64,000 bases of DNA from Lachnospiraceae bacterium MA2020 (GCA_000746015.1 JQKK01000019.1:35930-99929), one strand, 5' to 3'; numbered from the stretch's first letter, positions 46,276 to 55,330 are shown. The notes: generated by a model from the sequence alone, not told the origin. Translations and numbers: made by a program.

Positions 46276-46902
46276 ATGGGCAGATTTTTTAACTATGACG
46301 GACCGCTTTTTGGTTTTTTGGACAAACTCGCTAATTTGTTTATATTGAATGTACTATTTCTGATATGTTCAATCCCGATATTTACGATCGGTGCATCATG
46401 GACAGCGTTATACTACATGACGATGAAGATCGCGGCTGGTGAAGAAGGATATGTTTTTAAGGGCTTTTTCAAGGCTTTCAAGGATAATTTCAAGCAGGCT
46501 ACGGTTATCTGGCTTATAATGATGACACTTGGTATCTTATTCAGGATTGACTTTTATGTGCTCAATTATACGAGAGCAGGCGCCATGATGGTTATAAGGG
46601 TTTTGATATTTGCGCTCCTTATAATATGGATGTTTGAAATATCTTATGTATTTGCAGTTTTGGCTAAGTTTGATAACACCGTCAAGCAGACAATGAAGAA
46701 TGCACTGCTTATGAGCATACGTCATTTGCCATTTACAGCAGCACTTTTTGCAATCTGGGCAATAGCAGGTGTTTTAGTGTATTGTTTCTTCTATCAGATG
46801 ATACCGGTTGTCTTTATTTTGGGCTTCTCATGTATTGCCTACTGTCAATCGTTCATTTTCAACAATATTTTTGCAAATTATATACCAAAAGAGGACAACT
46901 AA
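46276..46902 (+). CDS. YesL-like membrane protein (DUF624)
   Basis: A 208-residue membrane protein with about five helices. The N-terminus FNYDGPLFGFLDKLANLFIL and FTIGASWTALYYMTMK are the DUF624 (YesL) signature. In Firmicutes this family is often found with sugar ABC transporters of plant polysaccharide use. Here an MsmX-like ATPase gene follows, after a promoter. The function is not known. Confidence 0.82.
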   Translation: MGRFFNYDGPLFGFLDKLANLFILNVLFLICSIPIFTIGASWTALYYMTMKIAAGEEGYVFKGFFKAFKDNFKQATVIWLIMMTLGILFRIDFYVLNYTRAGAMMVIRVLIFALLIIWMFEISYVFAVLAKFDNTVKQTMKNALLMSIRHLPFTAALFAIWAIAGVLVYCFFYQMIPVVFILGFSCIAYCQSFIFNNIFANYIPKEDN

Positions 46903-46940
46903 AAATAGTTAATCTGTATAGGATTTCAATTTTTTTTTGG

Positions 46941-46958
46941 TGAACACTAGCATGTTCA
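46941..46958. promoter_or_regulatory. Inverted repeat over the -35 of the sugar ATPase promoter
   Basis: TGAACA (46941-46946) and TGTTCA (46953-46958) are exact inverted copies six bases apart. The right arm is the presumed -35, so a repressor bound here would block the promoter. Confidence 0.5.
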
Positions 46959-46981
46959 GAAAATGATACCTTTGCTATAAT
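46953..46981 (+). promoter_or_regulatory. Promoter of the sugar ABC ATPase gene
   Basis: TGTTCA (46953-46958), a 17-base spacer and the extended -10 TGCTATAAT (46973-46981). Confidence 0.65.
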
Positions 46982-47042
46982 TTACACAATCAATAAATTC
47001 GATTGCTTAATTATAAAGGGCGATAACTTTTAGGAGGAAATT

Positions 47043-48170
47043 ATGGCAAGCTTATCACTGACACATGTATGTAAGAAGTATCCAAATGGCTTTGAAGCTG
47101 TTAAGGATTTTAATCTTGAAATTGCTGACAAAGAGTTCATCATTTTCGTTGGACCATCTGGATGCGGAAAATCAACAACACTTAGAATGATCGCTGGACT
47201 TGAGGAGATTTCTTCAGGTGAGCTCAAAATTGACGGACGTCTTGTAAACGATGTAGAGCCAAAGGACAGAGATATCGCAATGGTATTCCAGAACTACGCT
47301 CTGTATCCTCACATGACAGTATATGACAACATGGCATTTGGACTTAAGCTCCGCAAGGTTCCAAAGGATCAGATTGATAAGCAGGTTAGAGAAGCAGCTC
47401 AGATCCTTGACCTTGACAAGCTTCTTGATCGTAAGCCAAAGGCTCTTTCAGGTGGACAGAGACAGAGAGTAGCTATGGGACGTGCTATCGTACGTAATCC
47501 TAAGGTATTCCTTATGGATGAGCCTCTTTCAAACCTCGATGCAAAGCTTCGTGTACAGATGAGAATTGAGATCGCAAAGCTTCACCAGAGACTTGGAACC
47601 ACCATCATCTACGTAACACACGATCAGACAGAGGCTATGACACTTGGTACCAGAATCGTTGTTATGAAGGACGGTGTTGTACAGCAGGTTGATACACCAC
47701 AGAACCTTTATGAGAAGCCATGTAACCTCTTCGTTGCAGGATTCATGGGTTCACCACAGATGAACTTCCTTGATGCTGTAGTTCGCGTAAATGGCGACAA
47801 GGCTACACTTGAGGTTGAGGATAATGGCAAGAAGCACAATATCCCACTTCCACCAGCAAAGGCTAAGAAGGTTATCGAGGGCGGCTATGACGGAAAGACT
47901 GTTACATTCGGTATCAGACCTGAGGATGTATATGATTCAGAGATGGCAGTTTCAACACTTCCAGCTGATGCATCATTTGAGACATCTATCCGTGTTTACG
48001 AGCTTCTTGGTGCTGAAGTATTCCTTTACTTCGATTTTGCTGGCTTCAGCATGACAGCACGAGTTGATCCTCGTACAACAGCTAGACCAGGCGACAAGTG
48101 CAAGTTCGTTATCGATACAGAGAAGATCCACGTATTCGATAAGGAGACACAGAAGGTTATCACAAACTAA
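47043..48170 (+). CDS. msmX: Sugar ABC transporter ATP-binding protein (MsmX/UgpC type)
   Basis: A 375-residue ATPase. Walker A GPSGCGKST (37-45), signature LSGGQRQRVAMGRA, Walker B VFLMDEPLSNLDAKL and a C-terminal TOBE domain (about 285-370) identify the carbohydrate-uptake (CUT1) class. It stands alone with its own promoter and no permease genes. In B. subtilis, MsmX energises several sugar permeases. The transporter at 57389-60573 lacks an ATPase and is a likely partner. AGGAGG precedes the ATG. Confidence 0.93.
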   Translation: MASLSLTHVCKKYPNGFEAVKDFNLEIADKEFIIFVGPSGCGKSTTLRMIAGLEEISSGELKIDGRLVNDVEPKDRDIAMVFQNYALYPHMTVYDNMAFGLKLRKVPKDQIDKQVREAAQILDLDKLLDRKPKALSGGQRQRVAMGRAIVRNPKVFLMDEPLSNLDAKLRVQMRIEIAKLHQRLGTTIIYVTHDQTEAMTLGTRIVVMKDGVVQQVDTPQNLYEKPCNLFVAGFMGSPQMNFLDAVVRVNGDKATLEVEDNGKKHNIPLPPAKAKKVIEGGYDGKTVTFGIRPEDVYDSEMAVSTLPADASFETSIRVYELLGAEVFLYFDFAGFSMTARVDPRTTARPGDKCKFVIDTEKIHVFDKETQKVITN

Positions 48171-48205
48171 TCTGTCCTCTAAAAACTGAATTTTTTATAA
48201 GATTT

Positions 48206-48237
48206 AAGGCTAGTCATTTGACTAGCCTTTATTTTTG
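48206..48237 (+). terminator. Terminator after the sugar ATPase gene
   Basis: AAGGCTAGTCA (48206-48216) and TGACTAGCCTT (48219-48229) are perfect arms with a T-rich tail. Confidence 0.88.
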
Positions 48238-48297
48238 CTTTATAGTAGACTATTAGGGATTTAATTTCAGTTCGTTTTTTGAGAGGTAGGATTATAT

Positions 48298-49392
48298 ATG
48301 ATTGCAAATCAAGTCATAAACTCATGTATCAATGATCTTAAGGAGATATCAAGAGTTGACTTCGCAGTGTTGGATCTTGATGGTACTGTAGTGGCATCTA
48401 CAGACGATGCTATTGCGGTAAGACCACTTAGTGTACGCTCTTTTATCGACAGCACGGCAGATTCACAGGTGATAGGAGACAATCATCTTTTCAGGATAAA
48501 AGATGAAGATATCACTATATATGTTTTGGTAGCTACAGGCGTATCAGAAAATATATATATGATGGGAAGGATTGCTGTAAGCGAGCTTGAGCATCTTCTG
48601 GTGGCTTACAAAGAGAAGCTTGATAAGAATAATTTCTACCAGAATCTTCTTTTGGATAACATGCTTTTGGTTGATATATACAATAGAGCCAAGAAGCTTC
48701 ACATCACAGTAGACGAAAAGAGGGCAGTATTTATCATTGAGCCTACAGTAATGAGTGATAATAACGGTATTGATATAATTAAGAGCCTGTTTTCTGATGC
48801 AGCGGGGGATTTTGTTACTGCTGTTGATGAAAGAGAAGTTATCCTCATAAAGAATCTTGATAATGTAAGAAACTGTGAGGAAGAGCTCAGACGTACGGCA
48901 ATGACCATTGTTGATATGATGAACACTGAGGCTATGATGAGTGTTCGCGTTTCATATGGAAATGTTGTAAACGAGATACGTGAAGTATCTAAGTCATATA
49001 AAGAAGCTAAGATGGCACTCGATGTAGGAAAGATTTTCTACGAGGAAAAGAGCGTGGTAGCATATGATTCACTTGGAATCGGACGACTTATCTATCAGCT
49101 TCCTGAGAATCTTTGTCACATTTTCCTTGAGGAGATATTTGGAGAAAATATCCCAGATCATATGGATGACGAGACACTGCTTACCATCAACAGATTCTTT
49201 GAAAATAACTTAAATGTATCCGAAACCTCAAGACAGCTCTTTGTACATAGAAATACTCTTGTATATAGGATCGAAAAGCTTGAAAAGGCTACAGGTCTTG
49301 ATATCAGAAACTTTGAGGATGCACTTACGCTGAAGATAGCATTGATGGTTGTAAACTACCTCAGATATCTCGATATGCGTGATTATTATTAA
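48298..49392 (+). CDS. CdaR/PucR-type transcriptional regulator
   Basis: A 364-residue regulator. The N-terminus (1-130, NQVINSCINDLKEISRVDFA) matches the sugar-diacid recognition domain of CdaR. The middle (about 140-260) is GGDEF-like. The C-terminal PucR helix-turn-helix (about 300-360) reads FFENNLNVSETSRQLFVHRN then TLVYRIEKLEKATG. It follows the sugar ATPase gene after a terminator and may control it; this is inference from position. GAGAGG lies before the ATG. Confidence 0.87.
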   Translation: MIANQVINSCINDLKEISRVDFAVLDLDGTVVASTDDAIAVRPLSVRSFIDSTADSQVIGDNHLFRIKDEDITIYVLVATGVSENIYMMGRIAVSELEHLLVAYKEKLDKNNFYQNLLLDNMLLVDIYNRAKKLHITVDEKRAVFIIEPTVMSDNNGIDIIKSLFSDAAGDFVTAVDEREVILIKNLDNVRNCEEELRRTAMTIVDMMNTEAMMSVRVSYGNVVNEIREVSKSYKEAKMALDVGKIFYEEKSVVAYDSLGIGRLIYQLPENLCHIFLEEIFGENIPDHMDDETLLTINRFFENNLNVSETSRQLFVHRNTLVYRIEKLEKATGLDIRNFEDALTLKIALMVVNYLRYLDMRDYY

Positions 49393-49394
49393 TT

Positions 49395-49898
49395 ATGACA
49401 GACGACGAAAGATTTATGAAACAGGCGATTACGCAGGCGAAAAAGGCATCTCGCATAGGCGAGGTGCCTATCGGCTGCGTTATCGTTTATGAAGGAAAAG
49501 TAATAGGCAGGGGATACAATCGCAGGACAACGGATAAATCTACGCTTGCCCATGCGGAGATCGCTGCAATTAAAAAAGCAACAAAGGTTATGGGTGACTG
49601 GAGGCTTGAGGATTGCACGCTTTATGTGACGCTTGAGCCGTGTCCTATGTGCGCTGGTGCCATAGTACAGTCACGTATGAAAAGATGTGTGATAGGTACA
49701 ATGTCTCCTAAATCGGGCTGTGCTGGATCTATACTCAATCTTCTTGATGAGCCGCAGTTTAATCACCAGGTGGAGATAGAGAGTGGTGTGCTTGCTGACG
49801 AGTGTTCCGACATCCTGAAAGTTTTTTTTAAGGAGCTCAGGGTCAAGGTAAAAGCGGAACGTGAGCTGGAAAAACGGGCAGAAGAGATAGACAGCTGA
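49395..49898 (+). CDS. tadA: tRNA adenosine(34) deaminase
   Basis: A 167-residue zinc deaminase that turns the wobble adenosine of tRNA-Arg(ACG) into inosine. Zinc ligands are His53 in HAEIAAI and Cys83 and Cys86 in PCPMCAGA, with Glu55 catalytic. The GEVPIGCVIV and YNRR motifs fit TadA. The start follows the CdaR-like stop after two bases. Confidence 0.94.
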   Translation: MTDDERFMKQAITQAKKASRIGEVPIGCVIVYEGKVIGRGYNRRTTDKSTLAHAEIAAIKKATKVMGDWRLEDCTLYVTLEPCPMCAGAIVQSRMKRCVIGTMSPKSGCAGSILNLLDEPQFNHQVEIESGVLADECSDILKVFFKELRVKVKAERELEKRAEEIDS

Positions 49899-49899
49899 T

Positions 49900-49928
49900 T
49901 TGTAACGTATGATAAATTGTGCTAGAAT
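49900..49928 (+). promoter_or_regulatory. Promoter of the acylation cassette, nearly leaderless
   Basis: TTGTAA (49900-49905), a 17-base spacer and TAGAAT (49923-49928) with a TG extension. The predicted start near 49935 leaves only about three bases before the ATG at 49938. No ribosome binding site is present. Confidence 0.65.
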
Positions 49929-49937
49929 AAATGCCGT

Positions 49938-50978
49938 ATGAAAACTATAACTTATATTAAATATGTTGTTATTCTCATCGTATTGGCGGCAGTATGGCTC
50001 GTGCTTGCTGCAAGAGCGTCAGTTGCCTTTACGGAGATGTGTGACAATCATTATTATGAAATATTCAAAAGCGGTGCAAAGGGGTATATCGCGCCGTGGT
50101 ATACAAACGGGCTCCACGTAGTGGATGAGGGATTTATCTCAGAGCTTGACCGTCTTACATCAGATAAGAATAAAAGCGGAAATGTCATAGCGATAGGATC
50201 ATCATTAACGGCACTTGAGTTTGATCCGGTAAAGCAGAAGGAGAGGCTTAGAGACAGCTATGATATGTATCTTTTTGTAAGCGGTGGCGGCTCATGGAAG
50301 ACAAATATCATCCTCGACAATCTTATCCGTAAAAACTATAAGTATACGGATAAAGATATAGTTAAAGTTGAGGTTTCGTATTCCACATTTCGTCATGCAT
50401 TTGGTACGACTATTGCAGAGTCGGCAATTGATAAATGGGGAAAATATTCCGTAGGAAAGAGCCTTGATATAAAAGAAAAAAATAAGCTGCTTGCTCCTGT
50501 ATATGACATGAATGTCAATCTAATGCGTATACAGAATGTATGGGAGCTGCTGCTTTCTTATTGTTCTCTTGATGAGAGACGGGCTGGTATCGGTCCTGGA
50601 AATTATCGCAACAATTATTTCAATCATGAGAGTGTTGCAGAGAGTTTTTCCATCACCGATGAAAAGGTCTCACGCATAGAGACACAACTTCTTCAGCTTG
50701 CTAATGATACAAATGTTGTCGTTGAGTTTTCACCTATGGCACCGGGGCTTAAGGCTACGGAAAGTGGAAAAGAGTATAATCTGTTTATCAAAAAACATAT
50801 GAAGCCTTTCTGTAAGAAACACGGTATCAAGTATCTTGACTATCGAGGCAAGTATCCTGAAGAAGATTTTGTAGATGGAGCGCACCTTTCTTATGACGCG
50901 TCCATAAGATATACACTTAAGTTAGACCATGATCTGAATATACTTATTGATAAAATCGATGGAGAAAATAATGAATAA
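49938..50978 (+). CDS. Membrane-anchored SGNH-fold protein (DltD/AlgX-like)
   Basis: A 346-residue protein with an N-terminal membrane helix (about 8-30) and an outside domain. IAIGSSLTALEF (Ser88/Ser89) is a plausible SGNH nucleophile block, and DGAHLSYDA (Asp313, His316) a plausible catalytic Asp-x-x-His. DltD and AlgX, which transfer acyl groups to envelope polymers, have this arrangement. It is the first gene of the cassette and overlaps the FkbH-like gene by eight bases. It is too divergent to name, and transferase versus esterase activity is not decided. Confidence 0.75.
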   Translation: MKTITYIKYVVILIVLAAVWLVLAARASVAFTEMCDNHYYEIFKSGAKGYIAPWYTNGLHVVDEGFISELDRLTSDKNKSGNVIAIGSSLTALEFDPVKQKERLRDSYDMYLFVSGGGSWKTNIILDNLIRKNYKYTDKDIVKVEVSYSTFRHAFGTTIAESAIDKWGKYSVGKSLDIKEKNKLLAPVYDMNVNLMRIQNVWELLLSYCSLDERRAGIGPGNYRNNYFNHESVAESFSITDEKVSRIETQLLQLANDTNVVVEFSPMAPGLKATESGKEYNLFIKKHMKPFCKKHGIKYLDYRGKYPEEDFVDGAHLSYDASIRYTLKLDHDLNILIDKIDGENNE

Positions 50979-52752
50979 GAGATTAGATCCAAATGAGTCA
51001 ATATCAAAAATATTAAAGATGGCTAATGCCCTTGTAAAAAAGCCCGATGAAAATGCCGTGGCAGACAGGACCGGAGAGCCACTTAAAGTCGCAGTTCTTG
51101 GAACACATTCCATACAGCATTTTGTAAATGTACTCAGATTATTCCTTGACAGAGAGGGTATATACGCGGATATATACGAGGGAGAGTACGACGGCATAAA
51201 TATGGATGTCCTTGATGATACATCTGAGCTATATAGATTCAAGCCGGATGTGTGCATTCTGATGATGCGTTACTCTGACGTAAAGCTCGAAAAAAAGGAA
51301 GATGTAGATGCAGAGATGGATTACTTAAAAAATCTGTGGTCGCATCTTGATAAGATTACAGGAGTGACTGTGCTTCAGACTAATTTTGCCTTGCCTGTAG
51401 TGCGCAGTTACAATGGTCTTGAAGCAGCGTATGAGGAGTCGTTTGGCTCATTGCTTCGCCTGCTTAATATGAGGCTTACAAGCGAGCATCCTACGAATGT
51501 ACATATTGTGGATATGGAGTTTCTTTCATCATACTATGGCAAGCGGGAGTGGTTTGATGAGGGAAGCTATTTTCTTACCAAGCAGGGCTTCAATATGAAG
51601 TATCTCGGGCCTGTTGCGTATGAGACAGCACGTATAATAAAGGCAGTGCATGGTAAGACAAATAAGTGTCTTGTGCTCGATCTTGATAATACAATATGGG
51701 GCGGCGTAGTAGGTGATGATGGTGCACTTGGTATCGAGCTTGATCCGCATAATCCTATAGGTGAGGCATACAGATATTTCCAGCAGTACGTTCTTTCTCT
51801 TAAGAAGCGTGGAGTTATCCTTGCTGTTAATTCTAAAAATGATGAGGATGTGGCAAAGGAGCCGTTTCTTAAAAATGCGGACATGATACTGAAGCTTGAT
51901 GATATTGCGTGCTTCTGTGCCAATTGGAATGATAAGGCATCAAATATGCACTATATTGCCAAAAGCTTAAATATCGGAATTGACACGCTCGTATTTTTTG
52001 ATGACAATCCGGCAGAGCGTGAGATCATCCGCAAGTTTTGCCCTTCTGTGACGGTGATAGATGTTCCTGTCGAGCCGGAAAAATATGTCCGTGCTCTTGA
52101 TGAAGCTGCTCCGTTTGAGTGGGCTGCTATCACAAAAGAGGACATGGCGAGATCAGATTCATATATTGAAAATGCAAAAAGAGAGGCAATGCAGGCCTCA
52201 TTTGTTGACTATAATGAGTACTTAAAGGCTCTTGAGATGAGAGGAAAGTGCGGTATAGTCGGTGCAGCTGAAATAGAGAGATTTGCACAGCTTACTAATA
52301 AATCCAATCAGTTTAATTTAAGGACACAGAGGTACTCCGAGGGTGAGATATCAGTCATGCTTGGAGATGCAGACACAAGATGTATCTATGTATCTCTTTC
52401 TGACAAATTTACTCAGTATGGAGTGATCTCCTGCATTATACTAAGACGGGGAAATGCAGAAAACGGCTTTGGGCCTGATGACTGCTTTATAGATAACTGG
52501 TGCATGTCATGCCGTGTCTTAAAGCGTGGAGTTGAAAACTTTGCCTTTGAAACAGTTATAGCTGAGGCAAGGCAGATGGGATGCAAGAGGATAGTCGGTG
52601 AGTATATCCGCACCAAGAAAAACAGCATGGTAGAGGGCTTCTATGCACGACTTGGCTTCGAGCCGATGGACAACAGTGACAGAGTTCTTTATTCATATAA
52701 TTTGCAAAAAGAGGATAAAAAGGAGAAATCATGGATACAAAGAGTAGATTAG
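50971..52752 (+). CDS. FkbH-like HAD-IIIC protein
   Basis: A 593-residue cytoplasmic protein. Residues 1-215 look like the SGNH-type N-terminal domain of this family. A HAD domain starts at about 230, with catalytic LDLDNTIWGGVVGDDG (Asp237 and Asp239). FFDDNPAEREIIR follows, and the C-terminus is acetyltransferase-like (about 435-590). Characterised relatives of FkbH take the glyceryl part of 1,3-bisphosphoglycerate and load it on an acyl carrier protein. An acyl carrier protein gene overlaps the end, which fits. I start at 50971 with GGAGA before it. It would replace DltA as the loading enzyme. Confidence 0.85.
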   Translation: MNKRLDPNESISKILKMANALVKKPDENAVADRTGEPLKVAVLGTHSIQHFVNVLRLFLDREGIYADIYEGEYDGINMDVLDDTSELYRFKPDVCILMMRYSDVKLEKKEDVDAEMDYLKNLWSHLDKITGVTVLQTNFALPVVRSYNGLEAAYEESFGSLLRLLNMRLTSEHPTNVHIVDMEFLSSYYGKREWFDEGSYFLTKQGFNMKYLGPVAYETARIIKAVHGKTNKCLVLDLDNTIWGGVVGDDGALGIELDPHNPIGEAYRYFQQYVLSLKKRGVILAVNSKNDEDVAKEPFLKNADMILKLDDIACFCANWNDKASNMHYIAKSLNIGIDTLVFFDDNPAEREIIRKFCPSVTVIDVPVEPEKYVRALDEAAPFEWAAITKEDMARSDSYIENAKREAMQASFVDYNEYLKALEMRGKCGIVGAAEIERFAQLTNKSNQFNLRTQRYSEGEISVMLGDADTRCIYVSLSDKFTQYGVISCIILRRGNAENGFGPDDCFIDNWCMSCRVLKRGVENFAFETVIAEARQMGCKRIVGEYIRTKKNSMVEGFYARLGFEPMDNSDRVLYSYNLQKEDKKEKSWIQRVD

Positions 52753-52970
52753 AGGAAGTATTTAGAGAAGTTTTTGACGATGAGGAAATTGAGATCACAA
52801 ACGAGATGACAGCTGATGACATCGAGGAGTGGGATTCTCTTACACATGTGCAGCTTATCGTTGCGGTAGAAGAGGAGTTTGGCTGCAAGTTTTCAACTGT
52901 TGAGGTAATGAAGCTTAAGAATGTCGGAGAGTTTATCAATCTGATCGACAGAAAGACAGGAAATGCTTAA
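52731..52970 (+). CDS. Acyl carrier protein
   Basis: A 79-residue acidic protein with EEWDSLTHVQL. Ser36 of the DSL motif is the phosphopantetheine site. AAGGAG precedes the ATG, which lies within the end of the FkbH-like gene. The stop overlaps the MBOAT gene. The coupled order points to a dedicated carrier, not the fatty acid synthesis ACP. Confidence 0.92.
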   Translation: MDTKSRLEEVFREVFDDEEIEITNEMTADDIEEWDSLTHVQLIVAVEEEFGCKFSTVEVMKLKNVGEFINLIDRKTGNA

Positions 52971-54186
52971 TTTTTCGGTAGGAAGTCTGGTATTTGCCAT
53001 AGTTATAATACTGATGCCCATTTTAATGAGGCTTTCATGGAAAATGCGTCCATATATTTTCCTTGCGGTAAATACAGCAATATTTGTATGTACGTTTAAT
53101 AAAATATATGCTTTTGTCGTGGCAGCTGCATGGATACTGATCCCGTATTTTGCGGCGCCACTACTTGTTTCAACGGATGAGAAAGGCAATAAGTATTTCA
53201 GGACGATCTTTTATGTTGCAATGCTTACAGCTTTTCTGTATCTGATGCATTATGACTGGATAGTGATATTTCAGAAGATACCATACTATAAGGCGTTAAA
53301 ATTTCTCGGATTGTCATATTTCCTCTTTAGGGAAATTGATTATACGATGCAGTATGGGTATTTAAAAGAAACACGCGTAAAGCTCAGTTTTGTTGATTAT
53401 TTTAATTATGTGACATCATTTTATACCATAATGGCAGGTCCTATACTCCGATATGAGGAGTTTGTGACTGACTTTTACGATGAAACAAAGGCTGAGTTAT
53501 CTGCAGATGATATAATCTCACAAATGCATCGTGTTGTATTTGGATATATAAAGCTATATGTGATATCTTCTTTCATGTCCTTTATGTCGGGATATTGGTT
53601 TGGAAGGATCACAGAGGCAGGCAATATATTTAAGGCAGTGATAATTTATCTCATATTTGCCGCGTTCAATGCAGGCTTTATCTATTTTAACTTTGTCGGA
53701 TATTGTGATGTTGTGACAGGTGCGGCAAGGCTTGCAGGATTGACACTGAGAGAAAACTTCAACAAGCCTTATATGGCAAGGTCGATGGTTGAGTTTTGGA
53801 ACAGGCATCATATTACGCTTTCAGAGTGGATAAGAGATTATATTTATAGTCCTATAATCAAAGCACTTCTTAGTGGAGCGTTTAAGAAAAAGCTGTTTCA
53901 GGCACAGTGCTGTGCACTCTTTATGACATTTCTGATAGCGGGAATATGGCATGGTACTAATTTTAACTATGTAGTATATGGTCTCCTTGAGGGACTTGGT
54001 GTTGTACTATCATCAGTCAGAACGCAGAAACTTAAGAAAAAGTACGGCAAAAAGGGACTTAAAGAATATGAAAAGCGCAAAGGTGTTATCATATTTGAGC
54101 ATTGTTGGACCTTGATGTATGTTGCTGTTTCGTTCAGTTTCGTAGGCTATGATGTAGTTGGGCTATTGACAGGAGTGGTAAAATAA
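52963..54186 (+). CDS. MBOAT-family membrane O-acyltransferase (DltB-like)
   Basis: A 407-residue multi-pass membrane protein. GIWHGTNFNYVVYG with His330 is the MBOAT catalytic motif. FWNRHHITLSEWIRDYIYSP near 278-297 is the second conserved block, as in DltB and AlgI. The family moves acyl groups from the inside carrier across the membrane to an outside acceptor. It overlaps the ACP gene by eight bases and is followed without gap by a 41-residue membrane peptide. Confidence 0.92.
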   Translation: MLNFSVGSLVFAIVIILMPILMRLSWKMRPYIFLAVNTAIFVCTFNKIYAFVVAAAWILIPYFAAPLLVSTDEKGNKYFRTIFYVAMLTAFLYLMHYDWIVIFQKIPYYKALKFLGLSYFLFREIDYTMQYGYLKETRVKLSFVDYFNYVTSFYTIMAGPILRYEEFVTDFYDETKAELSADDIISQMHRVVFGYIKLYVISSFMSFMSGYWFGRITEAGNIFKAVIIYLIFAAFNAGFIYFNFVGYCDVVTGAARLAGLTLRENFNKPYMARSMVEFWNRHHITLSEWIRDYIYSPIIKALLSGAFKKKLFQAQCCALFMTFLIAGIWHGTNFNYVVYGLLEGLGVVLSSVRTQKLKKKYGKKGLKEYEKRKGVIIFEHCWTLMYVAVSFSFVGYDVVGLLTGVVK

Positions 54187-54312
54187 ATGGAAAAGTTGTT
54201 TGATAAGCTTCCGAGATGGGCAAAACTTGTATTGTTGTCACTCGAGCTGGCAATAGTAATATATGCGATCTTCATAGGTACGACAACTACGGTTTTATAC
54301 CAGGGTTTCTGA
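54187..54312 (+). CDS. 41-residue membrane microprotein with DltX-like C-terminus
   Basis: The ORF begins directly after the MBOAT stop (TAAATG) and has AGGAG at 54171-54175. The peptide has a basic, amphipathic N-terminus (MEKLFDKLPRWAK), one membrane helix (about 14-31) and ends TTVLYQGF. The final Y-x-x-F matches the end of DltX, which is FIYNEF in S. aureus. In the Dlt system a conserved Tyr near the DltX C-terminus has been reported to accept the acyl group between DltB and DltD. Tyr38 here is at the same distance from the end. The equivalence is inference. Confidence 0.75.
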   Translation: MEKLFDKLPRWAKLVLLSLELAIVIYAIFIGTTTTVLYQGF

Positions 54313-54400
54313 CTTTATAGGATATTTTGATGAAATGCAACAAAAGTACATATATCAGCAACATTTAATTATTTCAAATGAGGGAAAAGGTGAATATAAT

Positions 54401-55330
54401 ATGGAACAGAAAAAACCAACATTAGTCATTATGGCAGCGGGAATGGGTTCTCGCTATGGCGGATTAAAGCAGATAGATCCTGTAGATTCAGAGGGCAACA
54501 AAATAGTCGATTTTTCTATATATGATGCTCTGAGAGCCGGATTTGGAAAGGTTATCTTTATAATTAAAGAGGAGAACCGCGAGGCTTTCAAAGAGGCAAT
54601 CGTTGACAGGATAAATGGAAAGATTGATGTAGAGCTTGCTTTCCAGAAGCTCGATGATATACCTGAAGGAGTAAAAATACCTGAAGGCAGAGAGAAACCT
54701 TGGGGAACTGCGCAGGCAGTACTTGCTGCAAGAGATCTTATAGATGGCCCTTTTGCAGTTATCAATGCTGATGATTTCTACGGCAGGGAAGCTTTTGAAA
54801 AAATGCATGATTTCCTTGTTGAGACTGAGGATGACGAGCTGTATCGCTACTCAATGGTAGGTTTCGTACTTAGAAACACATTGACAGAGAATGGATATGT
54901 ATCAAGAGGCATCTGCAATGTTACAGAAGATGGTTTCCTTGCAGGTGTTACTGAGAGAACCCATATTGAAAAGGTTGGGGACGCTGCAAAATATACAGAA
55001 GATGATGGAGCAACCTATGTTGATCTCACAGGTGATGAGAGTGTTTCCATGAACTTCTGGGGATTTGGTAAGTCATTTATTCCTGAGCTTTCAAAGGCTT
55101 TTGAGGAATTTATGAGAAACATTGATAAAGCAACTAATCCTCTTAAAGCAGAGTGCTATCTTCCTGCTGTTGTTGATAGTCTTATCAAAGATGGCAAGGC
55201 AAGTGCAAAAGTGCTCAAGTCCAATGACAAGTGGTTTGGCGTTACTTACAAAGAGGACAAGGCAAATGTAATGGCATCAATAGCAAAGCTTAAGGAAGAG
55301 GGAGTTTATCCTGAAAAGCTTTGGCAGTAA
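54401..55330 (+). CDS. Sugar nucleotidyltransferase family protein
   Basis: A 309-residue protein starting [20 protein letters not shown], the nucleotide-binding signature of sugar-1-phosphate nucleotidyltransferases. [17 protein letters not shown] and [15 protein letters not shown] hold the substrate and metal sites. It may make an NDP-sugar for GalE, which is encoded next. The exact sugar and nucleotide are unknown. I start at 54401, with AAAGGTG before it; an upstream in-frame start at 54335 lacks a ribosome binding site. Confidence 0.85.
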   Translation: MEQKKPTLVIMAAGMGSRYGGLKQIDPVDSEGNKIVDFSIYDALRAGFGKVIFIIKEENREAFKEAIVDRINGKIDVELAFQKLDDIPEGVKIPEGREKPWGTAQAVLAARDLIDGPFAVINADDFYGREAFEKMHDFLVETEDDELYRYSMVGFVLRNTLTENGYVSRGICNVTEDGFLAGVTERTHIEKVGDAAKYTEDDGATYVDLTGDESVSMNFWGFGKSFIPELSKAFEEFMRNIDKATNPLKAECYLPAVVDSLIKDGKASAKVLKSNDKWFGVTYKEDKANVMASIAKLKEEGVYPEKLWQ

